Assembly (NCBI RefSeq): GCF_014639235.1
Contig: NZ_BMFU01000002.1
Coordinates: 496,001 to 560,000, forward strand
Direction of reading: 5' to 3'
Length of the DNA: 64,000 nt
Origin: Paenibacillus silvae
GTDB lineage: Bacteria > Bacillota > Bacilli > Paenibacillales > Paenibacillaceae
Positions 53,294 through 60,904 of the stretch are shown piece after piece (the first letter of the stretch is position 1; every line of letters starts with the position of its first letter). The position numbers and the translations under genes are program-made. The notes beneath the pieces were generated by a model. The model saw only the letters and a program-made list of their open reading frames with translations. It was not told the DNA's origin and made no database searches.

Positions 53294-54331
53294 CTACTTC
53301 TCCTCTCTTGTCGTCGATTGTCGAACCAATACGTGGCTCTCATATTCGGTCAGACGAGGTATATTCTCTTCCCCGCGTATCAGGTGATCCAGTATAGATA
53401 CAGCATCTCGTCCGATGCCTGCAGCATCCACGCTGACCGTACTCAATGAGGGGTGAACCATGCTCGACAGTTCTGTGTTATCGTACCCCATAACAACGGC
53501 CTCTTCCGGCACTTTCATTCCGCGATCCAGGATCACCTTCATCGCGCCCAGCGCAAGCATATCATTGGTACAGAAGATCGCAGTGTACTGTGCCTCCCGA
53601 AGCGTATTGAAATGCTGCTCCATCAGCTCGTGACCGGATTCAAAGCTGGAGTCGAGTGATTTCACAATAGTGACTTGTCCTTGAGAGGACGATATACCAA
53701 GGGATTCCAGACGTTGGCAAAAGCCTTTCAAGCGTAAGGAGTGACTTCGATGCTCACCGGGTCCGGCAATAACAAAAAATTTGCGATGACCATCAGCTGC
53801 GAGATGTTCTGCGGCGCGCTCACCTCCCGCCTCATCATTGCTGACGAGATGCACCACATCGGGGTCTTCCGTTGAGCCGTTAACCATTAGATAGGGAATG
53901 TTAAATTTTTTAACGTAATCAATTACATTTTTTTGTAATCTGCTAATCAGGATGAGTCCGTCTACACGCTGTTCTAACATATAGTCGGTGGAGCGCAGCG
54001 ACATTTCCCGATCTGTCTTGAGAAAAATGGAGTAGCCAAGTGCTTCAGCCGCCATCAGAATCTCATCAATAATACGCCCATACAATGTGTGTGATACAAT
54101 CGGCAGCTTATCTCTAAATACGATAACACCGATGTTGTACGTACGCTTGGCAACCATGGCCCTGGCAACCGCGCTCGGTTTGTAGCGTAACTGATCGGCG
54201 GCCTGAAGCACGCGTTCTCGTACGTCCGGGCTTGCGTATCCGTTACCAGAGATGACACGGGATGCTGTTGATTTCGATACACCCGCCAGCTCTGCAAGTT
54301 CCCGCAAGCTATAATTCAGCTTTTGATTCAA
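53294..54331 (-). CDS. LacI family transcriptional regulator
   Basis: 345 residues. HTH and hinge: SLRELAELAGVSKSTASRVI SGNGYASPDVRERVL, then periplasmic-binding-like sensor domain. Starts with TTG 54331 (GGAGGAGAACGGGT upstream) and overlaps the GDPD gene by 23 nt. Located inside the operon it presumably controls; candidate operator at 56707-56724. Confidence 0.9.
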   Translation of the reverse strand: MNQKLNYSLRELAELAGVSKSTASRVISGNGYASPDVRERVLQAADQLRYKPSAVARAMVAKRTYNIGVIVFRDKLPIVSHTLYGRIIDEILMAAEALGYSIFLKTDREMSLRSTDYMLEQRVDGLILISRLQKNVIDYVKKFNIPYLMVNGSTEDPDVVHLVSNDEAGGERAAEHLAADGHRKFFVIAGPGEHRSHSLRLKGFCQRLESLGISSSQGQVTIVKSLDSSFESGHELMEQHFNTLREAQYTAIFCTNDMLALGAMKVILDRGMKVPEEAVVMGYDNTELSSMVHPSLSTVSVDAAGIGRDAVSILDHLIRGEENIPRLTEYESHVLVRQSTTREEK

Positions 54332-55067
54332 ACCCGTTCTCCTCCGCTCGTTTCATATCTTCACGTACTGCTGTCAGCAGCAGTGGATTACGAGTTGTAA
54401 TCGAATGCACTCCCCAGCGTGCAAGCCTGCGCATATCGTCTGCCTCCATAACGGTCCATACATATACACTCAATCCGTTTGAGACTGCAATATCTATACA
54501 TTGCTCCTGAACAGCCTGATAAGGTAAATTCAGCCCGAAGCAACCTGCAGCTTTAGCTTCTCTGCACATCTGAACAATTGCTTCCGTATAGGGGAGACGT
54601 TCGAAATGCTGCAGGTTTACGTTTAAGAGCCGGCGAAGGCGAGGTGCATATTTGGCGGCCTTCTTAGCCATCTCATAAGAACAACCGCTGAGAAATACCT
54701 GTTCCTGCATATGCAGCTGCTCAATCAGAGCCGCTATCGGTTCAAGCGCACGCGTTGTTTTGATATCCAGGTTCATCATGTTGTCAGCTTCACGAATGTG
54801 ACGTAGCGTATGCTCAAGGGTGGGGAACGCCACACCACTTTCTTCAGCCAGCTCCTGCCATGTCAAGCCTTCGAGACTGCTCTGTACACCTTCCGTCAAT
54901 ATGACCTCATCGTCATGTGCCAGCACGGGAATCCCGTCTCGGGTTACACGGATGTCATCTTCGTAAATATCTACCCCGAGTGACAAGGCTGCCTGCAGGG
55001 ATTCGAGGGAATGATCCGGGAACCCCATACTGCCGGTATGCGCTGTAATCAGCGGAAAGCTGTTCAT
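54309..55067 (-). CDS. Divergent glycerophosphodiester phosphodiesterase
   Basis: 252 residues, GDPD TIM barrel. The usual AHRG...PENT is AHTGSMGFPDHS here; the E-x-D metal pair is kept (YEDDIRVTRDGIPVLAHDDE) with both catalytic His present, while the later IELK is LDIKT. ENDs with SVYVWTVMEADDMRRLARWG VHSITTRNP, as in GDPDs. Loss of Arg in AHRG and Glu in PENT suggests altered substrate. Overlaps PHP gene by ATGA. Cytoplasmic. Confidence 0.83.
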   Translation of the reverse strand: MNSFPLITAHTGSMGFPDHSLESLQAALSLGVDIYEDDIRVTRDGIPVLAHDDEVILTEGVQSSLEGLTWQELAEESGVAFPTLEHTLRHIREADNMMNLDIKTTRALEPIAALIEQLHMQEQVFLSGCSYEMAKKAAKYAPRLRRLLNVNLQHFERLPYTEAIVQMCREAKAAGCFGLNLPYQAVQEQCIDIAVSNGLSVYVWTVMEADDMRRLARWGVHSITTRNPLLLTAVREDMKRAEENGFESKAEL

Positions 55068-56191
55068 GTTTGCCGAGCTCCTTCCTCAAAATAGATCGCA
55101 TTCGTAAAGGCAATTTGTACATATGCGCCTCTGATCGTTCCCCAGCATTCAGCCCGAATCCATCTGCGGCAAGATTCAGCCGCAGTACCAATCTTCAGAG
55201 GCATACTGAAGTTGATCCTTTGCTGGTTTGGATGCCACTCTATCTTCACCTGCTGCTCCTCGCCCAGATTGGAACAGAGCTTCAAGGTCAAGTTTTGCTC
55301 TGGCATCGACCACTTTCCGGCACGTACCGTGAAGTCCACGGCAACATGTGCGAGCAGCTTTGCATCGACAGGCTGCGACCTGCTCTGTTGCGCTGGAATG
55401 ACAGCACCGAGAGAATATGTAATCTCATCACTGCTGATTGTCAGTGTAAGCAGGGGACCCATTGTGACAGCGGCACGGCCTTTGCGCAGTGAGTTGATCA
55501 AGTCTTTCTCATCAACGGAACCAATCCATGCTTCACCCTCAGCATATGTATTCATCCTGGAATGACCTTCCAGCGGACTCTCGCTTTGCCTCGTCTCATC
55601 TATCTCTTCAATGCCAAGATAGGTTACGGAGATTGGATCATCCGTCGGTTCCTGTGTGTGCCAATCCCGACCTGAAGTGGCCGTGATGCGGTATCCTTCA
55701 TTCAGTTTTTGAGTCCACAGCTCGAACGCCCGGTGGTTACTTCGCAGAATCGAGGGGAATGTGCCTGACCATACCTCGATATAATCGACTTGGTTCCAGT
55801 CGTTCAGCTCATACTCCCAGTAACATCCTGTGCATGCCGGACTACCAATGCGGAATGGGTGTGCAATGCCGGCAATTCCGCCATGCTGATGAACGGCAGC
55901 AATTCCCTTGTCGATATCATGGCGGTTCACATCCCGCCAATCTGCGAATGCTTCCAGCCCAATAGTCACCATATGACCGTAGAAGGTGGTCCACTCCATT
56001 CCCGGGATGATATGTACCCCATACTTTTGCCCGACTTCGGCTCTCCCGATCAAGCCTGACATTGTATTATGATCTGTTAAGGCAATGGCATCGAACCCGA
56101 GCCCGGCCGCACCGGCAGCAAGCTCCTTCAGTGTCTGGCGGCCATCACTATGAAGCGTATGGGTATGCAGTTCACTGGCAAGCCATTTCAT
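55064..56191 (-). CDS. PHP-domain metallohydrolase (CehA/McbA-like)
   Basis: 375 residues. Full set of PHP metal ligands: ELHTHTLHSDGRQ, ALTDHNTMSG, PGMEWTTFYGH, GIAHPFR and SGRDWHTQEPTD. C-terminal ~100 residues form a beta-sandwich. Such enzymes hydrolyse phosphoesters or related esters. Overlaps the upstream gene by ATGA and the GDPD gene similarly, so acts in the same pathway. Confidence 0.87.
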   Translation of the reverse strand: MKWLASELHTHTLHSDGRQTLKELAAGAAGLGFDAIALTDHNTMSGLIGRAEVGQKYGVHIIPGMEWTTFYGHMVTIGLEAFADWRDVNRHDIDKGIAAVHQHGGIAGIAHPFRIGSPACTGCYWEYELNDWNQVDYIEVWSGTFPSILRSNHRAFELWTQKLNEGYRITATSGRDWHTQEPTDDPISVTYLGIEEIDETRQSESPLEGHSRMNTYAEGEAWIGSVDEKDLINSLRKGRAAVTMGPLLTLTISSDEITYSLGAVIPAQQSRSQPVDAKLLAHVAVDFTVRAGKWSMPEQNLTLKLCSNLGEEQQVKIEWHPNQQRINFSMPLKIGTAAESCRRWIRAECWGTIRGAYVQIAFTNAIYFEEGARQT

Positions 56192-56655
56192 AACACATCC
56201 TCCTCAGTGGTCCAGACTTGAAGCTGATATGCACACGCTTCGGTCACGATACAATGCACACTTAACGTGATGCTCCAGTTACCCATGGGCAGAGTACCTG
56301 CCATTAGTCCGGGCGAGGCCTCCTGTTTGCTGATGTACAACTCCTGAATGTCGTCATGGCGATGACAGGCCCCGCGGTATCCGTTTGTGTCGTCTAGCGA
56401 GAGGGTGATCAGGTTTTTCAACGGAAGATGCTGATCTGCATGGACTGTGGCATATTCCTGGTGTTCAGGCAGAATATACAGCTCATAACTTTCCTTGAGC
56501 AGCTCGATGGATCGGTGCCGATCTTCAAGAATTTTGGGACTGTATTGCAGACGTATATACAGCTTCGCGCATCCGGCTTCGACAACAAACGGCACGCGGA
56601 TATGTGTTTTGGAATCATTGGGAGTGAGGCTTCCCTGCAAATCGAGCTGCTTCAT
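56188..56655 (-). CDS. Uncharacterised beta-rich protein, first gene of operon
   Basis: 155 residues, no signal peptide, no family named. IRVPFVVEAGCAKLYIRLQY SPK, and PGLMAGTLPMGNWSITLSVH C suggest a beta-sandwich like the N-terminal domain sometimes fused to CehA-type PHP proteins. Start ATG 56655, with AGGGTGG ten nt upstream; the GTG at 56664 overlaps that site. Confidence 0.7.
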   Translation of the reverse strand: MKQLDLQGSLTPNDSKTHIRVPFVVEAGCAKLYIRLQYSPKILEDRHRSIELLKESYELYILPEHQEYATVHADQHLPLKNLITLSLDDTNGYRGACHRHDDIQELYISKQEASPGLMAGTLPMGNWSITLSVHCIVTEACAYQLQVWTTEEDVL

Positions 56656-56706
56656 TCGAAGCACACCACCCTTCAGTAGGCTATTGAAAAACTAGCATCC
56701 TTCTTG

Positions 56707-56724
56707 TGTGGGACCGTTCCCACA
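56707..56724. promoter_or_regulatory. LacI-type operator of the GDPD/PHP/ABC operon
   Basis: TGTGGGA-CCGT-TCCCACA, perfect 7-bp arms around a CG-centred spacer, 52 nt before the first gene. Likely target of the LacI protein at 53294. Confidence 0.65.
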
Positions 56725-56792
56725 TCCAATACTTATGTTAAAGTGAAATCATCAGCCCTGTTTCTGGCACATGTTAATATTCTGTAAAGCGC

Positions 56793-56832
56793 AAAAGGAC
56801 CTGTCTTCTATTAAAAGAAGTCAGGTCCTTTT
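56793..56832. terminator. Strong bidirectional terminator
   Basis: AAAAGGACCTG-T-CTTCT pairs with AGAAG-T-CAGGTCCTTTT, 16 bp with one mismatch. Ends the NAD(P)-binding gene and insulates the operon downstream. Confidence 0.85.
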
Positions 56833-56943
56833 GGTATGTCTTGAAGAGATTGTTTTCGCATGTACAACATCATTTACCGTGTTTTACCAAATGGAACGAA
56901 CCATACTTGCTTCGCGGATCACTTGAAACCAGATGCACAGCAC

Positions 56944-57564
56944 TCAGTACGCGATACCCACACGTTTATGGATATATTGACGATCCGTAAGCTGTTGATA
57001 GGTGAATGCAGCGGTATCCGCTACAGAAATTTCAGTGCCGCCTTCGGGTAGGAAATCAGGCATAACCCGGTACCTTCCTACCCGCTCTCCATCCGGCAAA
57101 TACGTAGGACATACAATGGTCCATTCCAGCGAAGATTGCTGCAGCAGCGTGAATACCCGTTCATGCTCCTTGGCGGCGCGAGTTGAACGGCGTCTGGATT
57201 CACTGGATTGATAGCGCAGTTGGGCCGGCTCGGTTCGGCTTTGCAAGATTCCAGCCGTACCAACCGTGATAATACGTTGTACACCTTCACTGTACATAGC
57301 CTCGATAAGCAGTGGCGTGCTGTCTGACAGGGTGCTGGTTCCATCTGTATTCAGTGCGCTGATAACCACCTCGGTGCCATGAATACCACGAAGCAAATCC
57401 TCCTGAGTCAGCACATTACCTTGTACAATAGTTGAGTTCTCGTGATGACTCTTTATTTTCTCCGGGGAACGAACGAGCGCTGTCACCTGATGCCCCTCTT
57501 GTAAAGCTTGTGCAAGGACATGGCTTCCCACACGTCCCGTCGCTCCTAGCAATAATATGTGCAA
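56944..57564 (-). CDS. NAD(P)H-binding SDR-like protein (NmrA/YwnB-like)
   Basis: 206 residues, atypical SDR. ILLLGATGRVGSHVLAQALQ EGHQVTALVRSPEK (Rossmann GxxGxxG), IVQGNVLTQEDLLRGIHGTE VVISAL and LEWTIVCPTYLPDG. Binding or reductase role unknown. GAGGAGG abuts an ATG at 57573 but is 9 nt from TTG 57564, the start I prefer. Confidence 0.82.
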   Translation of the reverse strand: MHILLLGATGRVGSHVLAQALQEGHQVTALVRSPEKIKSHHENSTIVQGNVLTQEDLLRGIHGTEVVISALNTDGTSTLSDSTPLLIEAMYSEGVQRIITVGTAGILQSRTEPAQLRYQSSESRRRSTRAAKEHERVFTLLQQSSLEWTIVCPTYLPDGERVGRYRVMPDFLPEGGTEISVADTAAFTYQQLTDRQYIHKRVGIAY

Positions 57565-57692
57565 GTGAAGCATCCTCCTCAGGGGTTTAAAAGAATAGAA
57601 TAACAGAAAAATCGCTCAAGGTGTATCAGGGTAAAGCAAAATGAAATGAAGCAATTCGCCTGAGTCGGCTCTGGTAGCATAACCGATGCGTG

Positions 57693-57887
57693 CTAACGAT
57701 CTCCAGAAGGCTTATTTCGGCATTTTTGAGTGTCTTGAAAAGCTAACGATTCGTAGAAAGCTTATTTTTGGGAAAAGTCAGCTTTTCGACGCCAATCTGA
57801 ACGATCCCTATGAAATAGCGTCTCTGGGAAACGTTAGCGGTAAAAAAGCTGAAATATCGACCAAATAAGGCTTCACAGAATCGTTAG
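57693..57887. repeat. Dispersed four-arm repeat, copy C
   Basis: Direct arms start CTAACGATC at 57693 and CTAACGATTC at 57743; inverted arms end AACGTTAG at 57837 and AATCGTTAG at 57887. Spacings 50/95/50 nt, total 195 bp as in copy A. Confidence 0.85.
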
Positions 57888-58135
57888 AGCCTAAGAGCTA
57901 TAAAGTTTTGCATTTTCGCAGCGAGTGCAGCTCCCGGCACACGCTGCCTTCCTTCATGACAAGGGTCTCAGCCACAAACTTTACGCTTAGGCCAAGAAAC
58001 CTAAGGTCTGAAGCCAAAGGTCCGAAGCCCGGAAATCCAGAATGGAGAAACCTTGAACCCCAGAAACTCCTAGAAAATAAAAGCTTGGAGAAGCCTGCTA
58101 ATCACCTTTTCAAAAAGTCGGGATATTTCCTGCGG
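57888..58135. other. Intergenic, nothing coding recognised
   Basis: Purine-rich spacer with a small dyad CTTAGG-8 nt-CCTAAG near 57990-58010 and loosely repeated AAG-C-C words. No RNA or gene supported. Confidence 0.5.
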
Positions 58136-59119
58136 TTACATCCTGCTTTCCATGAAATCCTTTATTTTCTCTGCAATTTCCATCGAGTGGGAACGATACA
58201 GATAATGATCAGCCTCCAGCAGAACGATCTCTCCCTGCTTGGAATTCACGATCTGCTTCTCATGCTCCGAAACCCATTCGTGCACTACAGGGTGATTCTT
58301 TTGCACAAAGAAAAGCACTGGTAAATCCGCAGGAAACGTTAACGCTTTAGCGGTTTGAAAGTTGGAATACATGCTCACCGCTTCGTTTAATTGCGTGTCA
58401 TTATACATATTTTTTCGAATCAAAATGTTTAGCTGCTCTTGGGTCTTCTCATCATAAGGCAGCTCTTCATAAGGGTTGTCACCCAGCTTCAATTGTAAAC
58501 GGGCAAACCCCAGGTTGCGGAACCATTTCACCGGTACAATATCCGATGTTTCCACTTTCTGTTCGCTGAGTGATGGAACACTGTGATCCAGCCCGATAAA
58601 TGCTTCTACCTCGTCCGGGTAACGGTTCACATAATCCAGGCTGTAGAGCCCGGAGATGGAGTGAGCCATGAGAATATAACGATCTGCGCCGAGGCTTTGT
58701 ACCGCTTCGTGAATTTCGCTGCTGATATTGGCTGTACTGCGCTCCTTGTCGGTCTGATCGCTCAATCCGTAGCCAAAAGGTTCAATAACAATGACCTTGT
58801 AATCAGACTTCAGCCTGGATAGCAGTGGTTTGAAATCAAGTGCAGGCGAAGCCGTGCCAAAACCAGGCAAAATGACGATCGTTTCTTCCCCTTCTCCCTC
58901 AACAAGCACATTCATCTGTTTTCCTGCAACCGATACGAGCTGCCCGTAGGACTCAAGCTTTTGCATTTCGGAATGGCTGCTGACTCGATTCACGGTATAC
59001 ACAATACCAATGAACAGCACAATCGCCAATGCGATGATCATGATGACTTTCAGTAAAATAAGCAGTATACGCCGTAATCTGGAATATGGTTGTTGATGTT
59101 TATCTTTCGTATGAGTCAA
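58136..59119 (-). CDS. Membrane-anchored alpha/beta hydrolase
   Basis: 327 residues from TTG 59119 (AAGGAGATGAAGATTC upstream). N-terminal signal anchor about 18-44 (ILLILLKVIMIIALAIVLFI GIV). Then alpha/beta hydrolase: VILPGFGTASPALDFKPLL, EPFGYGLSDQTDKERS, nucleophile MAHSISGLYSL, Asp near LPVLFFVQKNHPVVHEW and His in EADHYLYRSHSMEIAEKI. Acts outside the membrane or at its surface. Substrate unknown. Confidence 0.83.
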   Translation of the reverse strand: MTHTKDKHQQPYSRLRRILLILLKVIMIIALAIVLFIGIVYTVNRVSSHSEMQKLESYGQLVSVAGKQMNVLVEGEGEETIVILPGFGTASPALDFKPLLSRLKSDYKVIVIEPFGYGLSDQTDKERSTANISSEIHEAVQSLGADRYILMAHSISGLYSLDYVNRYPDEVEAFIGLDHSVPSLSEQKVETSDIVPVKWFRNLGFARLQLKLGDNPYEELPYDEKTQEQLNILIRKNMYNDTQLNEAVSMYSNFQTAKALTFPADLPVLFFVQKNHPVVHEWVSEHEKQIVNSKQGEIVLLEADHYLYRSHSMEIAEKIKDFMESRM

Positions 59120-59265
59120 GAATCTTCATCTCCTTCAATGATGTAAATGCACCCGTCTGAACCTTTTCATAACCGGATTTCTCAGTTGAGCTATTCCATT
59201 GTAATGAAAGAAAATGTTCTGTTGATGAATGAAACATGAACAGAACATGAACTGGAGACTATACC

Positions 59266-59334
59266 AAAAAACACCTTCAAGCAGGTCACTCCTATGCTGC
59301 AACAGAGTGAGTCCTTATTGAAGATGTTGTTGAA
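59266..59334 (-). terminator. Long-stem terminator of the sigma factor gene
   Basis: On the reverse strand AACATCTTCAA and TTGAAGGTGTT flank an inner dyad (GGACTCACTC/GAGTGACC) and are followed by TTTTTTGG. Confidence 0.55.
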
Positions 59335-59369
59335 AATACTTATCGTTGTACGTTTAATTACCGAACAGG

Positions 59370-60599
59370 TTAATTTTGCAAAGAGTCAACGATTTGTTGA
59401 TGCAGTGCCGCCTCAGAACAATTCATAATGCGTTCAACCTGCTGCGGATCACGAATCAGCTGATTCATCGCTTCGATCCCATATGTTTCAAGCACAAACT
59501 CAACGAACAGATATGAGAATTGGAAGCCTTTTTTGGTTTCAAAATCCCATGTATCATCTTGCAGCTGAGCAAAAGTCGGGATCGCATGGTTCCGAACGGT
59601 CTCTTTAATCGAGCTTTGGATATATTCCGGGGTCATCAATTTGGCTTCGTAACCGCCAATCCCCTGTCTGATCCATTTTGGTGCCTTAGGATTAATCTCT
59701 TCAATTATCCACATCGCAAACAGATGAACGGTACCTTTGATGATTGATTCATACGTGTGCTCAGGACCTGGATTCAGCGGCGACACGATTTTCAGAATCT
59801 CATTCTGGTATGTCCCCGTAAACCAGTTCGGTGCATCTTTTTCCCCGACAGCCTGATGAAATGTGGGTAGATCAGAATACATCTCAATGATGACTTTTCG
59901 TGAAGGCTGATAATGATATTTGACCGCGAGTCGTTCAACCTGCGCATCAAGTTCTGTGAAGAGGTCGTGATTCGCTTTTTTCAACTGATCGTCTGAATGT
60001 TCGGAATTTCCTTTATTAACGATTGAAATAAATTGCTCCATTGACATGTTAGCCATGCTCCCCCATCCATTTAGTTCATTTTTGAGCTTTGCAAGTGCGC
60101 GGTACAGCCTGTTCTTCACTGCACTCTCCCGCATGCCCACCAGATTTGCGATCTCAGGCAGCGTACAATCTGCAAAAAATCGGAGCGCGATAATCTCCTG
60201 ATCCTTCTCACCCAGCTTCTTCAATGCCGCTCCAATGTCGATACGAAAGTCAACATATTTGGTAAATTCAAGAGAAATGGACTGTGATTCCAGTTGTGTA
60301 AAGTCAAGGGGTGTTTCGTGCTGGCGTGCAAGCCTGCGATATTCATTTTTGAGCGTATTCTGGGCGATCTTGAAGACCCATGTGAAAATATGGGCGTTTC
60401 CTTTAAAGTGATGCATGTTACTGGCGGCTTTCACAAATACCTGCTGTGTAAGATCATCCACAGAGGCAGCATCCATTTTCATTGAAAAGTAACGGCTGAT
60501 GCGATCACGATATCGTGAATAAATGTATTCGATCGAATGTGTGCTCTCCTGTTCATCCGGTTGAACAGAAGTTAAAACCTGGTCCTGAGCTCCTGACAT
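59370..60599 (-). CDS. ECF sigma factor with C-terminal degenerate metallopeptidase-like domain
   Basis: 409 residues, about twice an ordinary ECF. Sigma-2 at about 22-95 (IEYIYSRYRDRISRYF, VDDLTQQVFVKAASN, FTWVFKIAQNTLKNEYRR) and sigma-4 at about 122-180 (EIIALRFFADCTLPEIANLV GMRESAVKNRLYRALAKL). Residues ~200-409 resemble a gluzincin (Peptidase_MA-like) domain: YHYQPSRKVIIEMY, KGTVHLFAMW in place of HExxH and KWIRQGIGGYEA in place of PxWLxEGxAxY. Catalytic residues are lost. Start 60599 from AGAGGAGGTTACACC. No anti-sigma gene adjoins. Confidence 0.8.
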   Translation of the reverse strand: MSGAQDQVLTSVQPDEQESTHSIEYIYSRYRDRISRYFSMKMDAASVDDLTQQVFVKAASNMHHFKGNAHIFTWVFKIAQNTLKNEYRRLARQHETPLDFTQLESQSISLEFTKYVDFRIDIGAALKKLGEKDQEIIALRFFADCTLPEIANLVGMRESAVKNRLYRALAKLKNELNGWGSMANMSMEQFISIVNKGNSEHSDDQLKKANHDLFTELDAQVERLAVKYHYQPSRKVIIEMYSDLPTFHQAVGEKDAPNWFTGTYQNEILKIVSPLNPGPEHTYESIIKGTVHLFAMWIIEEINPKAPKWIRQGIGGYEAKLMTPEYIQSSIKETVRNHAIPTFAQLQDDTWDFETKKGFQFSYLFVEFVLETYGIEAMNQLIRDPQQVERIMNCSEAALHQQIVDSLQN

Positions 60600-60904
60600 G
60601 GTGTAACCTCCTCTTGATTTACAATGAATTAGACACCGAAGCATAACGAATAGCCACAAGTATTTCTCAAAAATATGTATACGTCCCCGTCTTGCCACCA
60701 GCTAGCTCAGGTCAAAAAAGTGCAATGCAGTTCAAATAAGTGCTGTGCATCTAACCTCCACTGGCTCTCTCACTACCGTTTAAAGTAAAAAATCATACAG
60801 GTTCTGGTCAATTCCGTTTATATCCTCTCCCTGTATTCTCCATTACAATATCTTCAAGTACAACATTTATTCATGACAACTTGAATCTGAGGGGGAACGC
60901 GTTA
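60600..60904. other. Divergent intergenic region between sigma factor and sugar ABC operon
   Basis: 305 bp; no gene or obvious RNA. GAGGGGGAACGCGTTA at its right edge is the ribosome site of the binding-protein gene. No clear -35/-10 or cre found by eye. Confidence 0.5.
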
